DNA of 34,816 nt from Caulobacteraceae bacterium. Its GTDB lineage: Bacteria; Pseudomonadota; Alphaproteobacteria; Caulobacterales; Caulobacteraceae. Made by a program: the position numbers and the translations under genes. Below, in pieces: positions 1-10,153 of this stretch (its first letter is position 1; the number at the start of each line of letters is the position of its first letter). The stretch lies in assembly GCA_019695035.1 (NCBI GenBank), contig JAIBAU010000006.1:1-34816 (forward strand), in the 5' to 3' direction. The notes beneath the pieces were generated by a model. The model was given only the letters and a program-made list of their open reading frames with translations. It was not told the DNA's origin and ran no database searches.

Positions 1-772
1 CCTCGCGCCGCTGGCCGCCGCGATCCGCCCTCCGCCCTTCGCCGCGCTCGCCCGGGCCGGCCGCCCGTTCGACCTGGTGGCCGCCGGTCAGGGCGCGCAT
101 GGTCTGCGGGAACGAGATGTAGGCACCGGTGAAGCTCAGCACCGCAAGCGGCACGGCGATCCAGACGCCGACCTGGTGGTGCAGGTTGCCGGTGAACAGG
201 CTGGAGCGCCGCCACGAAAAGCCCTTCAGCACCTTGCCGTTGCGCGGCCACCAGATCCACACGCCGGTCAGGCACGAGACCAGCATCAGCCAGCCCAGCC
301 AACCCACCACCTTGCGCCCGACCCCGGGGATGAACAGCGTGCCGTGCAGTTGGTGCAGTGCGCGCTGCACCCCTGCCGCCGACGACGCCTGGTCCAGCAC
401 CCGCGCCGAGCCGGGGTCGATCCACACCGTGTGCTGGGGCGCCCGCCCGCGGACGGGGGCGGCGCCCTTCCGGGACATCGGCGCCGAGACGAGGATGGGC
501 GCCGCTTGGTGCTCGGGAAGGCGGATCTGGGCGATTGGCTCGTCAGGCTTGAGTACGGTGCGGGCGGCCGTCGCGTAGTCTTGGAGCGGTCGGCCTGCTT
601 CGCCCGTGACGCGGTAGCGTTGCGGAGCCGTCAGGCGTTCAAGCGGCTCATGCCAGACCAGCAGCGACCCGGTCAGGCTGAGCGGGATGAGCACGGCCGA
701 GAGGGCGACCCCGATCCACAGGTGGACCTGGAACCAGAGCCGGCGGACGGCTTGGCGGCTCGGCATGCTCAT
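1..772 (-). CDS. PepSY-associated membrane protein (3' end missing)
   Basis: This gene reads leftward from an ATG at 772 and is still open at the window edge, giving about 257 visible residues. It begins MSMPSRQAVRRLWFQVHLWI, followed by a first hydrophobic segment. After an extracytoplasmic stretch comes a PepSY-like part with the sequence LHQLHGTLFIPGVGR (around residue 145), a membrane segment ending in GVWIWWP, and then NLHHQVGVW before another membrane helix. This His/Trp-rich pattern is typical of the PepSY_TM family, which includes iron-regulated membrane proteins and proposed ferric-siderophore reductases. It diverges from a siderophore receptor across a Fur box, so a role in releasing iron at the inner membrane is a reasonable inference. 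The missing part is the C-terminus. An alternative start, the second Met at 766, would change little. Confidence 0.85.
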   Translation of the reverse strand, partial: MSMPSRQAVRRLWFQVHLWIGVALSAVLIPLSLTGSLLVWHEPLERLTAPQRYRVTGEAGRPLQDYATAARTVLKPDEPIAQIRLPEHQAAPILVSAPMSRKGAAPVRGRAPQHTVWIDPGSARVLDQASSAAGVQRALHQLHGTLFIPGVGRKVVGWLGWLMLVSCLTGVWIWWPRNGKVLKGFSWRRSSLFTGNLHHQVGVWIAVPLAVLSFTGAYISFPQTMRALTGGHQVERAAGPGERGEGRRADRGGQRRE

Positions 773-804
773 CGGGAAATCCACAGGCGGCGCGACATTT
801 CGAC

Positions 805-834
805 TTGCCTAGACTTGTTGAGAATGATTATCAA
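805..834 (+). promoter_or_regulatory. Fur box overlapping a candidate promoter between the PepSY gene and the TonB receptor
   Basis: TGAGAATGATTATCA at 819-833 matches the 7-1-7 Fur consensus TGATAATNATTATCA at every defined position but one. It lies in the 118-base gap between two divergent genes whose families are commonly iron-regulated. A possible sigma-70 promoter for the receptor, TTGCCT (805-810) and TATCAA (829-834) 18 bases apart, is overlapped by the box, which would let Fur block it. The box match is seen directly. The promoter assignment and repression of both genes are inferred. Confidence 0.8.
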
Positions 835-890
835 TCGCCCGAAAATGAGAACCGTTCGCAAAGAGCGGTCGCGTCCCTGGATCCTGCACC

Positions 891-3080
891 ATGACCACCG
901 TTCCGATCCGCGGCGTCCGCGCCGCCGCCCGCACCACAGCCGCGCGGGTCGGTTTGGCCAGCGCGGCGGCCGTCCTGTTCGCACCGCCGGCGTTCGCCGA
1001 AGCAGGCACGACTGAAAGCCCGGCGCGCGATCCCGGCGATGGCGTGACCCTGGTGTCGGGCGTCACCGTGACGGCGACCGACGAGGCCTCGTCGTCGTCC
1101 GATCCGCGCATCGGAAAGCTGGTCGATGCGCCGCAGACGGTCACGGTCATTCCCGAGGCGGTGATCGAACAGCGCAACGCCACCACGCTGCGCGACGTGC
1201 TTCGGAACGTTCCGGGCATCTCGATGCAGGCGGGCGAGGGCGGCGTGCCCAACGGCGACAACCTCACCCTGCGCGGCTTCAATGCCCGCACGGACATATT
1301 CGTGGACGGGGTCCGCGACCTGGGCGGCTACTTCCGCGACAGCTTCAATCTCCAGAGCGTCGAGGTGGTGAAGGGGCCGGCCTCGGCGCAGGCGGGCCGG
1401 GGCTCGACCGGCGGCATCATCAACCAGGTGTCCAAGCAGCCCCAGCTCAACCGCTTCATGGACGCCAACCTCGGGCTTGGAACGGACGGCTACGGCCGCG
1501 CGGTGCTGGACGTGAACCAGCCGCTGGAAGGCTGGATCGAGGGGGCCGCCTTGCGGGTGAACCTCATGTACCACGTCCAGGACACCCCGGGACGCGACTA
1601 CGTCGACCAGCGCCGGTGGGGCATGGCGCCGACGCTCGTGCTGGGCGCGGCGACAGACACCCGGTTCGTCCTTTCTTGGTTCCGCCTCGAGCAGGACAAC
1701 ACGCCCGACTACGGCCTGCCCTGGGTGCCGAACACCGCCGCGCCGAGTCTGGCGCCGCTCTATGACCAGATCGTGCCGGTCGACTTCGACACTTGGTACG
1801 GGGTGCGCCGCCGCGACTACGAGAAGACAGCGACGAATATCGGCGCGGCGCGGATGGAGCACGATTTCAACGACGATTGGACCCTGACGCAGACGTTCCG
1901 GTTCGTCACCGTCGATCGGGATTCCGTCGTCACGGCGCCCCGCTTCAATGCGGGAGCCGAGACCATCCGGTCGGAGTTGCAGTCGCGGGACCAGGTCGAC
2001 CAGAATTTCACCAGCCAGACCCAGCTGATCGCCAACCTGGGCGGTGACGGATACGTCCGCCACGGCCTGCTGTTCGGCATGGAGCTGGTGCGGGAGAATG
2101 CCATCAACTTCCTTCGGGCCCAGGCAACCCCGCCGCCTCCCACGGCGTGGGACGATCCCGACCCGGAGCGGGATCCCGGCTCGCCGGTGCGCCGCACCGG
2201 AGCGTTCAACGAGGCGCTCTCGTCGACGGTCGCCGTCTACGGCTTCGATACGATGCGCCTGGGCGAGCACTTCGAACTGACCGGCGGTCTGCGTTGGGAC
2301 AGCTATGAGACCCGATACAACCAGATCAACGCGGCCCACGTGCAGACGGCCGCGTTCGAGAACGCGGGCAGCCGGCTATCCGGTCGCCTGGGCGCGCTCT
2401 GGCGACCGATCCGCGACGCCAGCGTCTACGTCTCCTACGGCACCAGCTTCAATCCGTCCGCTGAGGGCCTGACGCTCACGGTGGCGACACAGGGCTTGCC
2501 TCCCGAGGAGAGCGAGACCTGGGAAGCGGGGGCGAAGTGGGACATGCTGGACGGCCGGCTGCTGGTCGCCGCCGCTGTCTTCCGCACCGACAAGACCAAC
2601 GCCCGCACGACCGATCCTCTGACCTCGATCGTCACCCTGACCGGCCGCCAACGCGTGCAGGGATTCGAGATCAGTCTCAGCGGCGAGATCACCGAGGGGT
2701 GGACGGTCTTCGGCGGCTACACCCGGCTGGACAGCGAGATCACTCGCTCCAGCAACCCGGCGGAGATCGGCTCGGATCTGCCCAACACGCCGGAGAACAG
2801 TCTCTCCCTTTGGACCACCTACCGGCTGCTGGACCGCTATACCTTCGGCGCCGGGGCGCAATTCGTCGACAGTCGCTTCGCCAACACCGTCAACACTCGC
2901 CGCGCGGACAGCTACTGGACCTTCGACGCCATGGCGTCCTGGGAAGCCACTGAGAAGGTCTCGGTGCAGCTCAACGTCTACAACCTGGCCGACGAACGCT
3001 ACCTGGACAGCCTGGGCGGGGGTCACGCTGTGCCGGGCTGGGGCCGTTCGGCGGTGCTGTCGGTCGGATATCGGTTCTAG
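891..3080 (+). CDS. TonB-dependent siderophore receptor (catecholate type)
   Basis: This is a 729-residue outer-membrane receptor. A signal peptide runs to about residue 36 (ends PPAFA). The plug domain follows, with [52 protein letters not shown] and [19 protein letters not shown]. The rest is a TonB-dependent beta-barrel ending in the expected aromatic residue (GYRF). The order and wording of the plug motifs fit the siderophore-receptor subfamily that includes Fiu and PiuA. The receptor would import a ferric siderophore using TonB-ExbBD energy. It lies behind a Fur box and is followed 2 bases later by piuC, the usual partner of Fiu/PiuA receptors, so catecholate compounds are the best substrate guess. 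No strong Shine-Dalgarno is seen before this ATG. Confidence 0.93.
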   Translation: MTTVPIRGVRAAARTTAARVGLASAAAVLFAPPAFAEAGTTESPARDPGDGVTLVSGVTVTATDEASSSSDPRIGKLVDAPQTVTVIPEAVIEQRNATTLRDVLRNVPGISMQAGEGGVPNGDNLTLRGFNARTDIFVDGVRDLGGYFRDSFNLQSVEVVKGPASAQAGRGSTGGIINQVSKQPQLNRFMDANLGLGTDGYGRAVLDVNQPLEGWIEGAALRVNLMYHVQDTPGRDYVDQRRWGMAPTLVLGAATDTRFVLSWFRLEQDNTPDYGLPWVPNTAAPSLAPLYDQIVPVDFDTWYGVRRRDYEKTATNIGAARMEHDFNDDWTLTQTFRFVTVDRDSVVTAPRFNAGAETIRSELQSRDQVDQNFTSQTQLIANLGGDGYVRHGLLFGMELVRENAINFLRAQATPPPPTAWDDPDPERDPGSPVRRTGAFNEALSSTVAVYGFDTMRLGEHFELTGGLRWDSYETRYNQINAAHVQTAAFENAGSRLSGRLGALWRPIRDASVYVSYGTSFNPSAEGLTLTVATQGLPPEESETWEAGAKWDMLDGRLLVAAAVFRTDKTNARTTDPLTSIVTLTGRQRVQGFEISLSGEITEGWTVFGGYTRLDSEITRSSNPAEIGSDLPNTPENSLSLWTTYRLLDRYTFGAGAQFVDSRFANTVNTRRADSYWTFDAMASWEATEKVSVQLNVYNLADERYLDSLGGGHAVPGWGRSAVLSVGYRF

Positions 3081-3082
3081 TC

Positions 3083-3766
3083 ATGCTGTTGCACGTCCCC
3101 AAGGTCCTCACCGCCGATGAACTGGCCCGGGCGCGCCGGCTGCTGGCCGACGCCCCTTGGGCCGACGGCAAGGTAACGGCCGGCCACCAGTCGGCTCTGG
3201 CCAAGCGCAACCTGCAGCTTCCCCAGGGCTGCGAGGCGGCGCGCGAGCTCGGCGCCCTGGTCACCACGGCGCTCAATCGCAACCTGTTGTTCCTGTCCGC
3301 CGCCCTGCCGGCCCGGATTTATCCGCCCCTGTTCAATCGCTACGAGACCGGCAACGACTTCGGAAACCACGTGGACAACGCGGTGCGTCAGCTGCCTGAC
3401 GGGACGGGCGCGATCCGCACGGACCTGTCCGCCACCTTGTTTCTGGAAGATCCCGACGCCTACGACGGCGGCGAGCTCTCGATCGACGACACCTATGGCG
3501 TTCACCAGGTGAAATTGCCGGCCGGGGACATGATCCTCTACCCGTCGACCAGCCTGCATCGGGTCGAGCCGGTCAGTCGGGGCGCGCGCGTGGCCAGCTT
3601 CTTCTGGATCCAGTCGCTGATCCGCGACGACGGCAGGCGCACCCTGTTGTTCGACATGGACCAGTCGATCCAGCGCGCCGCTGAAACGCTTGGCCACGCC
3701 GACGCCGGCGTGATCGGCCTGACGGGCTGCTATCACAACCTGCTCAGGATGTGGGCGGAGGTCTGA
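3083..3766 (+). CDS. piuC: PiuC-type Fe(II)/2-oxoglutarate-dependent dioxygenase
   Basis: This 227-residue protein has the size of PiuC/YbiX (PKHD-type hydroxylases). The facial triad is visible as H96-V-D98 (FGNHVDNAV) and H159 (SLHRVEPV), and R169 is the likely 2-oxoglutarate-binding arginine. The conserved tail has [11 protein letters not shown] and ends in a short alpha-helical part. The gene starts 2 bases after the receptor stop, so the two are almost certainly co-transcribed under Fur. The family is found next to catecholate siderophore receptors, but its exact substrate is not established. A role in modifying the imported siderophore or the receptor is inference. Confidence 0.93.
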   Translation: MLLHVPKVLTADELARARRLLADAPWADGKVTAGHQSALAKRNLQLPQGCEAARELGALVTTALNRNLLFLSAALPARIYPPLFNRYETGNDFGNHVDNAVRQLPDGTGAIRTDLSATLFLEDPDAYDGGELSIDDTYGVHQVKLPAGDMILYPSTSLHRVEPVSRGARVASFFWIQSLIRDDGRRTLLFDMDQSIQRAAETLGHADAGVIGLTGCYHNLLRMWAEV

Positions 3767-3790
3767 GCCCCCTTCCCGGCGCAGGCGGCG

Positions 3791-4345
3791 CTAGTTGGTC
3801 TGCGCCGCGGCCGTATCCGCCGCCGCCTCCTCGGGGGTGACCGGGGCGCCATCCGCCACCGCCTGGCGGCAGCTCTCGACGAAGGCGTCGGCCAGCTGCC
3901 GGCTCGGCGCGGCGACCGAAAGGGTCTGGCTGCCGTAGCTGGCCGCCACGGTCCTGGCCGTGAGCATCGCCTCGAGTTCCGGCATGGGGATCGCGCCCTC
4001 TGCATCGACGCCGGGCCCGGGCGCGGTCGAGCGGGCGACCAGCGCGGCGACGTGGCCGTCGAAGCCGATGCTCAATCGCTCCTCGCTGGCCACCGGATTG
4101 AAGCCGGCGACCCAGACGACGAAGCGGCTGGGCTGGCGGGCGCAGGCCAGGCGCAGGGTGTCCTGGCCGCCCTGCTGGCGCACGATGGCGTAGCCGGTGT
4201 TGGTCACCGCCGCAGTCCAGGTCGCCTGGTCGGCGGGCGGCGGCGCGGGCTCGGCCGGCTTGGGCGCGGGTTTGCAGCCGGTAATCACCGCCGTGGCGGT
4301 GAAAACGGCGACGAAGGTGTGGATGGCTTGGCGCGTCGTCGTCAT
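3791..4345 (-). CDS. Putative lipoprotein of unknown function
   Basis: This 184-residue protein has an N-terminal hydrophobic segment ending in a lipobox, ITGC, with the acylated cysteine at residue 24. A proline- and alanine-rich linker (KPAPKPAEPAPPPAD) follows. The folded part has two further cysteines, in RLACARQ and VESCRQA, that could form a disulphide bond. The tail is Ala/Asp/Thr-rich and likely disordered. I do not recognise a family. It would be anchored in the envelope on the periplasmic side. It is convergent with piuC (24-base gap) and lies 191 bases downstream of lepA on the same strand, so it may have its own promoter. Confidence 0.75.
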   Translation of the reverse strand: MTTTRQAIHTFVAVFTATAVITGCKPAPKPAEPAPPPADQATWTAAVTNTGYAIVRQQGGQDTLRLACARQPSRFVVWVAGFNPVASEERLSIGFDGHVAALVARSTAPGPGVDAEGAIPMPELEAMLTARTVAASYGSQTLSVAAPSRQLADAFVESCRQAVADGAPVTPEEAAADTAAAQTN

Positions 4346-4536
4346 GGCGACGCTTGTAACGCAAGCCGAGGCGGTTGGTTACCGAAAGCTTAATGGGAGT
4401 TGTGCTGCGCAGTTCATGCAAACCAGGCGCGCGTTGGAGGAAGGATGGCCGCCTCAATGGGTCCTGTCCGCAGACCCGGACATCGACAAGTGCCTGCGGG
4501 CGCAGCCCATCTGGGGCGCAGGATAGGCGAGGCAGC

Positions 4537-6342
4537 TCAATCCTCGTCCATCTTCAGGGCGGCGATGAAGGCTTCCTGGGGGATCTCGACCTTGCCGAAC
4601 TGACGCATCCGCTTCTTGCCGGCCTTCTGCTTGTCCAGCAGCTTGCGCTTGCGGCTCGCGTCGCCGCCGTAGCACTTGGCGGTCACGTCCTTGCGCAGCG
4701 CGCGAACCGTCTCGCGGGCGATGATCTTGCCGCCGATCGCTGCCTGGATCGGGATCTGGAACAGGTGCGGCGGGATCAGCTCCTTCATCTTCTCGACCAT
4801 GCCGCGGCCGCGAGTCTCGGCGCGGCCCCGGTGGACCAGCATGGACAGGGCGTCGACGGGTTCCGCGTTGACCAGGATGGACATCTTCACCAGGTCGCCG
4901 GTGCGGTGGCCGATGATCTCGTAGTCGAAGGAGGCGTAGCCCTTGGAGACGCTCTTCAGCCGGTCGTAGAAGTCGAACACCACTTCGTTCAGCGGCAACT
5001 CGTAAACCACCAGGGCTCGGCTGCCGACGTAGCTGAGCTCCTTCTGCTCGCCGCGGCGGTCCTGACAGAGCTTGATCACCGCCCCGAGGTATTCATCGGG
5101 AGTCAGGATGGTGGCCTTGATCCAGGGCTCGCTGATGGCCTCGATCTGCATGGGGTCGGGCATGTCGACCGGATTGTGCAGGTCGATCTCGGCGCCGGTG
5201 CGCAGTTTGATCTTGTAGACCACCGAAGGAGCGGTCGCGATCAGGTCGAGGTCGAATTCGCGCGACAGCCGCTCCTGGATGATCTCCAGATGCAGCAGAC
5301 CCAGGAAACCGCAGCGGAAGCCGAAGCCGAGGGCCGCCGAGCTCTCCATCTCGTAGGAAAAGCTGGCGTCGTTCAGGCGCAGGCGGCCGATGGCGGCGCG
5401 CAGATCCTCGAAGTCGGCGGCGTCGACCGGGAACAGGCCGCAGAACACCACCGGCTGCACCTCCTTGAACCCCGGCAGGGGCTCGGACGTGCGCTTCTTC
5501 TCGTCGGTGATGGTGTCGCCGACGGCGGCGTGAGCCACCTCCTTGATCGAGGCCGTGATGAAGCCGACCTCGCCCGGGCCCAGGCTTTCGACGTCCACGG
5601 TCTTGGGTGTGAAGACGCCGACCTTGTCGACGCGGTAGCTGGCGCCGGTCTGCATCATGTGGACCTGCTGGCCGACCCGCAGGCGACCATCGATGACGCG
5701 CACCAGCACCACCACGCCGAGGTAGGCGTCGTACCAGGCGTCGACCAGCATGGCCTTGAGGGGCGCGGTTTCATCACCCTTGGGGGGCGGCAGGCGGGTG
5801 ACGATGGCCTCCAGCACCTCGTCGATGCCTATGCCCGACTTCGCCGAGCATTCCACCGCATCCGAGGCGTCGATGCCGATCACGTCCTCGATCTGCTGGC
5901 GCACCCGTTCCGGGTCCGCGGCGGGCAGGTCGATCTTGTTGAGGACCGGCACGATCTCGTGGTTGTTGTCGATGGCCTGATAGACGTTGGCCAGCGTCTG
6001 GGCCTCCACGCCCTGGGAGGCGTCCACCACCAGGATCGAACCCTCGCAGGCGGCCAGCGAGCGGCTGACCTCGTAGGCGAAGTCCACGTGGCCGGGGGTG
6101 TCCATCAGGTTCAGGACGTACTCGAGGCCGTCTCGGGCCTTGTATTTCAGACGCACGGTCTGCGCCTTGATGGTGATGCCGCGTTCCTTCTCGATCTCCA
6201 TGTTGTCCAGCACCTGACTGGTCATCTCACGCGCGGTGAGGCCGCCGGTCGTCTGGATCAGACGGTCGGACAGGGTCGATTTGCCGTGGTCGATGTGGGC
6301 CACGATCGAAAAGTTGCGGATGCGGTCGAGAGGGGTGGTCAT
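4537..6342 (-). CDS. lepA: Elongation factor 4 (LepA), ribosomal back-translocase GTPase
   Basis: This is a 601-residue translational GTPase. G1 is AHIDHGKST (15-23), G2 has [16 protein letters not shown]3 is DTPGHVDF, G4 is NKIDL and G5 is CSAKSGIG. Domain II, the EF-G-like domains and the LepA-specific C-terminus ([20 protein letters not shown], then [16 protein letters not shown]) follow. The start at 6342 gives [20 protein letters not shown], as in homologues. The reading frame stays open to 6462, but that extension is low-complexity and has no homologue-like features. EF4 acts on stalled ribosomes or in initiation complexes. The gene appears monocistronic, as the nearest upstream gene is on the other strand. 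Confidence 0.97.
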   Translation of the reverse strand: MTTPLDRIRNFSIVAHIDHGKSTLSDRLIQTTGGLTAREMTSQVLDNMEIEKERGITIKAQTVRLKYKARDGLEYVLNLMDTPGHVDFAYEVSRSLAACEGSILVVDASQGVEAQTLANVYQAIDNNHEIVPVLNKIDLPAADPERVRQQIEDVIGIDASDAVECSAKSGIGIDEVLEAIVTRLPPPKGDETAPLKAMLVDAWYDAYLGVVVLVRVIDGRLRVGQQVHMMQTGASYRVDKVGVFTPKTVDVESLGPGEVGFITASIKEVAHAAVGDTITDEKKRTSEPLPGFKEVQPVVFCGLFPVDAADFEDLRAAIGRLRLNDASFSYEMESSAALGFGFRCGFLGLLHLEIIQERLSREFDLDLIATAPSVVYKIKLRTGAEIDLHNPVDMPDPMQIEAISEPWIKATILTPDEYLGAVIKLCQDRRGEQKELSYVGSRALVVYELPLNEVVFDFYDRLKSVSKGYASFDYEIIGHRTGDLVKMSILVNAEPVDALSMLVHRGRAETRGRGMVEKMKELIPPHLFQIPIQAAIGGKIIARETVRALRKDVTAKCYGGDASRKRKLLDKQKAGKKRMRQFGKVEIPQEAFIAALKMDED

Positions 6343-6548
6343 GAGGGGGCCGCGACTAGCACGCAAACCCTTCGGGGCCAAGGAGTCCCCCGCGTCTGGC
6401 CGAAACCCGGCCGCCGGGCGTGGCGCTTTTCGACGAACACGGTTAGCGATCAGAGGGGCCATGGCCTAAAACACGCCCCAGTCCCGGGTCAGCGTCTCAC
6501 CTCCTCCCAACGCCTGGGACCCGTTCGAACATCGCCAAGGAGACCGGC

Positions 6549-7145
6549 ATGGACCGTCGCAAAGTCATTCTCACCGGCGCCGCCGCCGCGGTCGGCGCCG
6601 CCGCCGCGCCGTCGTCGCTCTGGGCCCAGCCCAACCCCGACTACAACACGCCGCAGGAGTCGACCTACGAGCGGGACGAGCTGCTGCGGGCCGGATCGGA
6701 TGCGCTGGGGGTGACGGCCGAGGCCGTCGGCGGAGCGATCGAGCGGATCGCCCGCGACTACGGCTCCAATCCCGACGGCTACATCGCCGGCGAGGAGGGC
6801 TCGGGCGCCATCGTGGCCGGGCTGCGCTATGGCAAGGGCTTGCTCTACATGCGCGGCCAGGAGCCGCTGACGGTCTACTGGCGAGGTCCGTCGGTGGGTT
6901 GGGACTGGGGGGGCAACGCCAGCCGGGTCTTCACCCTCTGCTACAATCTGCGCCACCCGGACATGATCTTCCGCCGCTATCCCGGCGTCGACGGCTCTGC
7001 CTACCTGGTCGGCGGCCTGGGCGTGAACTACCAGAAGGCCGACGACATCACCCTGGCCCCCATTCGCGCCGGACTGGGTCTGCGGCTCGGAGCCAATGTC
7101 GGCTACCTGGCCTACTCGCGGAAGAAGCACATCCTGCCCTTCTAG
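6549..7145 (+). CDS. eipA: DUF1134 envelope protein (EipA-like)
   Basis: This 198-residue exported protein starts MDRRKVILTG, a twin-arginine-like signal followed by an alanine-rich hydrophobic stretch ending near SLWAQ. The mature domain from about residue 75 matches DUF1134: GYIAGEEGSGAIVAGLRYG, VYWRGPSVGWDWGGNASRVF, RYPGVDGSAYLVGGLGVNY, then PIRAGLGLRLGANVGYLAYS near the C-terminus. In Brucella the family member EipA is a periplasmic factor needed for cell envelope integrity. The same role here is inferred from the family. A good ribosome-binding site, AAGGAGA, sits about 8 bases before the ATG. The gene is divergent from lepA and convergent with yqhA. Confidence 0.88.
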   Translation: MDRRKVILTGAAAAVGAAAAPSSLWAQPNPDYNTPQESTYERDELLRAGSDALGVTAEAVGGAIERIARDYGSNPDGYIAGEEGSGAIVAGLRYGKGLLYMRGQEPLTVYWRGPSVGWDWGGNASRVFTLCYNLRHPDMIFRRYPGVDGSAYLVGGLGVNYQKADDITLAPIRAGLGLRLGANVGYLAYSRKKHILPF

Positions 7146-7170
7146 GCGGCCGCGATCCTGCCAGTCCTTG

Positions 7171-7196
7171 ACGGCGGCGGAGCGATCCGCCGCCGT
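7171..7196. terminator. Strong hairpin between convergent eipA-like and yqhA genes
   Basis: ACGGCGGCGGA (7171-7181) pairs perfectly with TCCGCCGCCGT (7186-7196) around a GCGA loop, giving an 11-bp GC-rich stem with a GNRA-type loop. It lies 26 bases after the eipA-like stop and 14 bases from the yqhA stop. There is no clear U-tract on either strand, so it may be a weak bidirectional terminator or an mRNA 3'-end stabiliser. Confidence 0.55.
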
Positions 7197-7209
7197 TCGC
7201 CTACCCGGG

Positions 7210-7752
7210 TCAGGCCTTGCTGGCCTTGGCGCGGCTGGAGAACCAGTCGGTGATCGCCATGAGCAGCCCCGATCCGACGAACACCCCATGCAGGCCCGCC
7301 ATCCAGGCGAGGTCGGTGTAGTTCACCGCCTCTTCCGCCTTGGTCAGGCTCATGAAAGCCTTCAGCAGGCTAATGCCCGAAATGGCGACGATGGAGGCGA
7401 TGAGCTTCAGCTTCAGGCCCGAGAAGTCCACGTGGCCCATCCAGTCCGGACGGTCGACGTTGTCGGCGGTGTCGATCTTGGAAACGAAGTTCTCATAGCC
7501 GGAAAACAGCACGATCAGCAGTAGGTTGGCCGCCAGGGACAGGTCGATGAGGGACAGCGCCGCCATGATGCCCTCATCGGCGGACATGGTCATGACGCCG
7601 GACACCTCATGGATCAGCTCGTTGACGAAGACGATCAGCAGCATGACCAGGGCCACGACCAGGCCGAGGTAGAAGGGCGCGGCCAGCCAGCGCGAAGCGA
7701 ACAGGCCCCGCTCGAACGCGACCTCGACGGCAGGCTTGTTCGAGTGGGACAT
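7210..7752 (-). CDS. yqhA: UPF0114 (YqhA-family) inner-membrane protein
   Basis: This 180-residue protein has about four hydrophobic segments (roughly 22-44, 62-84, 115-133 and 147-167). It carries the family hallmarks ASRWLAAPFYLGL near the N-terminus, LSLIDLSLAANLL, FSGYENFVSKID (83-94) and LKLIASIVAISGISLLKAFM. These match the YqhA/UPF0114 family, whose function is not settled. Its ATG is only 3 bases after the pheT stop, so it is co-transcribed and probably translationally coupled with pheT. No functional link between YqhA and aminoacylation is known to me. The coupling may simply set its expression level. Confidence 0.92.
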   Translation of the reverse strand: MSHSNKPAVEVAFERGLFASRWLAAPFYLGLVVALVMLLIVFVNELIHEVSGVMTMSADEGIMAALSLIDLSLAANLLLIVLFSGYENFVSKIDTADNVDRPDWMGHVDFSGLKLKLIASIVAISGISLLKAFMSLTKAEEAVNYTDLAWMAGLHGVFVGSGLLMAITDWFSSRAKASKA

Positions 7753-7755
7753 GGG

Positions 7756-10149
7756 TCAGGTCCTTAGCCGGGCGCCCACCGCCTTTTCGGCGGCGGCCAC
7801 GATCTTCTGGGAAACCGCCTCGATCTCGGCGTCGGTGAGGGTCGCCTCGCGGGGCTGCAGCGTGACCTCGACGGCGATCGACTTCTGGCCCTCCGGCACG
7901 CCCTGGCCGCGGTAGACGTCGAACACCCGCGCCTCGGTGATCAGCACCTTGTCGACCGAGGCGACGGCGCGGACCAGATCGCCAGCCTGGCGGTCCTCGT
8001 CGACGAGGAAGGCGAAGTCCCGCGACAGCGGCATAAGGGGCGAAAGCTTCAGGGCCGGGAGGGTCTTGGTGGCCTTCGGTCTGGGCGCGGGAATGGCGTC
8101 CAGCACCACTTCGAAGGCGTAGAGCGGACCGTCGGCGTCCAGCGCCTTGAGCACGCGGGGATGCAGCTCGCCAAACTCGGCCAGGGTGGTCTTGGGCCCC
8201 AGCTGGACGGCGGCGGAACGACCCGGGTGGAACCAGTCGCGGGCCTTGCCCTGCACCAGCTGAAGCGAGGCGATGGGCGCGCCCAGTTGCGCCAGCAGGG
8301 CGAAGAGGTCGGCCTTCAGCTCGAACAGGGCGTCGGTCTTCTGGCCGTCCCAGCGGCGCGGCGGGCGGGCGCGCAGGACGCCGGTCACCGCCTGGCGCTG
8401 ATCGGCTGGGCCGTCTCCGAGGTAGAAGGGTCCGACCTCGAACAGGGCTGCATCGCCGAAGCCCCGGTCGGCATTGCGCTGGACCGCCTCGATGAGGCCC
8501 GGAAGGGCCGAGGGCCGCATGCAGTCCAGATCCGCGGCGATCGGATTCTCCAGCACCAGGGCGGGGCCGCCGCCGCCGAACAGCCGCGCGGTCTCGGTCC
8601 GGGTGAAGGACCAGGTGACCGCCTCCTGCCAGCCGGCCGCGGCCATGGCGCGGCGGGCGATCCGGGCGCGCGCCTGCAGGGGGGTGAGCACCCCGCGTGC
8701 GGCAATGGCCGCTTCCGGAAGCGGGGTGGAAGGCAGGGCGCCAAAGCCCTCGATGCGGGCGACTTCCTCGACCAGGTCCGCCTTGCCCTCGACGTCGCGG
8801 CGCCAGGACGGCGGCTGCACCTCGACCACCGTGCCCGAGGAAGAGACGTGGAAGCCCAGGGCCTCGAGGATGTCGAGGGTGCGCGCCCGGGGCACCTCAA
8901 GTCCGGAAAGCTGTTCCACATAGGCCGGGTCGAAGGCGAAGGAAGCGGGGGCTGCGGGCGTCTCGCCGGCGATCGCCACGTCCGAGGCCTCGCCGCCGCA
9001 GATCTCGAGGATCATGGCGGTGGCCAGCTCCAGGCCGGGGACGACGAACTCGGGGTCGACGCCTCGCGCGAAACGGTAGGCGGCGTCCGAATTGATGCCG
9101 GTGGCGCGGGTGGTCTGGGCGGTGCGGATGGGGTCGAACCAGGCGCTCTCGAGGAAGACGTCGACGGTGGCGTCCGAGACCGCCGTGGACTGGCCGCCCA
9201 TGACGCCGCCCAGGCCAATGGGCCGCGCGCCGCCGGCGTCGGAAATGACGCTCATCTCCGGTCCGATCTCGTAGGTTTCGCCGTCCAGCGCGATCAGGTT
9301 CTCGCCCTCGCGACCCAGGCGGGCCTCTATCACCGGGCCGTCCAGCAACGCCGCGTCATAGGCGTGGAGCGGGCGGGCGCGGTCGTAGGAGACGTAGTTG
9401 GTGATGTCGACCAGCGCCGACTTGGGATTGATGCCGATGGCCTTGAGCCGGGCCTGCAGCCATGCGGGCGAAGGCCCGTTCCTCACGCCGCGGATCAGAC
9501 GGCCGGAGAACACCGGGCAGGCGTCACCGTCGACCCGGATCGAGATGGGGCAGTCGAAACGGCCCTTCACCGGCTTGACGCGGATGTCCTTCAGCTTGCC
9601 GAGCCCGGCCGCGGCCAGGTCGCGCGCAATGCCCGTCACGCCCAGCCAGTCGGGCCGGTTGGGGGTCACCTCGAAGTCGATCACCGGTTCCGCGGCGAAG
9701 ACCTCGGCGGCCGGCGTCCCCACCGCCAGTCCTTCGTCCAGCTCCAGGATGCCGTCGGCGTCGACGCTGAGTTCGAGCTCCGCGCCTGAACAGAGCATGC
9801 CGTTGGAGACCACGCCGCGCACCGGCTTCTCGACCAGCACCATGCCGTTGGCCGGGATGGTCGCCCCGATGGGGGCGTAGATGGTGGTCAGGCCGGGCCG
9901 CGCATTGGGCGCGCCGCAGACGATCTCCTTGCGGCCGTCGACGGTGTCGACCTGGCAGACGCGCAGCTTGTCGGCGTTGGGGTGCTGGACCGCCTCGACG
10001 ATCTTCGCGACCGTGAAGGGGGCCAGCGCGGCCGCGGGATCGTGCACCTCCTCGACCTCCAGCCCGGCCATGGTCATGGCCTCGGCGACCGCATGGATGT
10101 CGGCGTCGGTGTCGAGGTGGTCCTTCAGCCAGGACAGGGTGAACTTCAT
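7756..10149 (-). CDS. pheT: Phenylalanine-tRNA ligase beta subunit
   Basis: This 797-residue protein has the full bacterial PheT architecture. An OB-fold tRNA-binding domain lies at about 39-148 ([13 protein letters not shown], then [13 protein letters not shown]). The B3/B4 domain has the segment [20 protein letters not shown], the B5 domain follows, and then the catalytic-like core. The C-terminal anticodon-binding FDX-ACB domain begins near [15 protein letters not shown] and has [18 protein letters not shown]. With PheS it forms the alpha2-beta2 enzyme charging tRNA-Phe, and the beta subunit also edits Tyr-tRNA-Phe. The gene starts 4 bases after the stop of the small membrane-protein gene at 10154, so it belongs to the pheS operon. 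Confidence 0.98.
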   Translation of the reverse strand: MKFTLSWLKDHLDTDADIHAVAEAMTMAGLEVEEVHDPAAALAPFTVAKIVEAVQHPNADKLRVCQVDTVDGRKEIVCGAPNARPGLTTIYAPIGATIPANGMVLVEKPVRGVVSNGMLCSGAELELSVDADGILELDEGLAVGTPAAEVFAAEPVIDFEVTPNRPDWLGVTGIARDLAAAGLGKLKDIRVKPVKGRFDCPISIRVDGDACPVFSGRLIRGVRNGPSPAWLQARLKAIGINPKSALVDITNYVSYDRARPLHAYDAALLDGPVIEARLGREGENLIALDGETYEIGPEMSVISDAGGARPIGLGGVMGGQSTAVSDATVDVFLESAWFDPIRTAQTTRATGINSDAAYRFARGVDPEFVVPGLELATAMILEICGGEASDVAIAGETPAAPASFAFDPAYVEQLSGLEVPRARTLDILEALGFHVSSSGTVVEVQPPSWRRDVEGKADLVEEVARIEGFGALPSTPLPEAAIAARGVLTPLQARARIARRAMAAAGWQEAVTWSFTRTETARLFGGGGPALVLENPIAADLDCMRPSALPGLIEAVQRNADRGFGDAALFEVGPFYLGDGPADQRQAVTGVLRARPPRRWDGQKTDALFELKADLFALLAQLGAPIASLQLVQGKARDWFHPGRSAAVQLGPKTTLAEFGELHPRVLKALDADGPLYAFEVVLDAIPAPRPKATKTLPALKLSPLMPLSRDFAFLVDEDRQAGDLVRAVASVDKVLITEARVFDVYRGQGVPEGQKSIAVEVTLQPREATLTDAEIEAVSQKIVAAAEKAVGARLRT

Positions 10150-10153
10150 GTGT

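Noticed and set aside
831-2339. A 502-codon minus-strand frame in the TonB receptor region
   Set aside because: The plus strand codes an uninterrupted receptor with signal peptide, plug and C-terminal phenylalanine.
3370-3385. A second CACGTG (AAACCACGTGGACA) as a parS candidate
   Set aside because: The flanking bases do not form the TGTT...AACA arms and it lies inside the piuC coding sequence. Other CACGTG sites in the window also fail the flanks.
6343-6462. A 40-residue N-terminal extension of LepA
   Set aside because: All known LepA proteins start close to the IDHGKS motif, and the extension is Arg/Ala/Pro-rich with no ribosome-binding site.
4375-6714. A 779-codon open frame on the plus strand opposite lepA
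   Set aside because: lepA on the other strand has every GTPase motif. The plus frame is a low-complexity His/Asp/Gly/Leu-rich shadow of high-GC codon usage.
7171-7196. A small RNA gene at the hairpin between eipA-like and yqhA genes
   Set aside because: Only a single hairpin of 26 bases without promoter signals is seen. A terminator or 3'-end structure explains it better.
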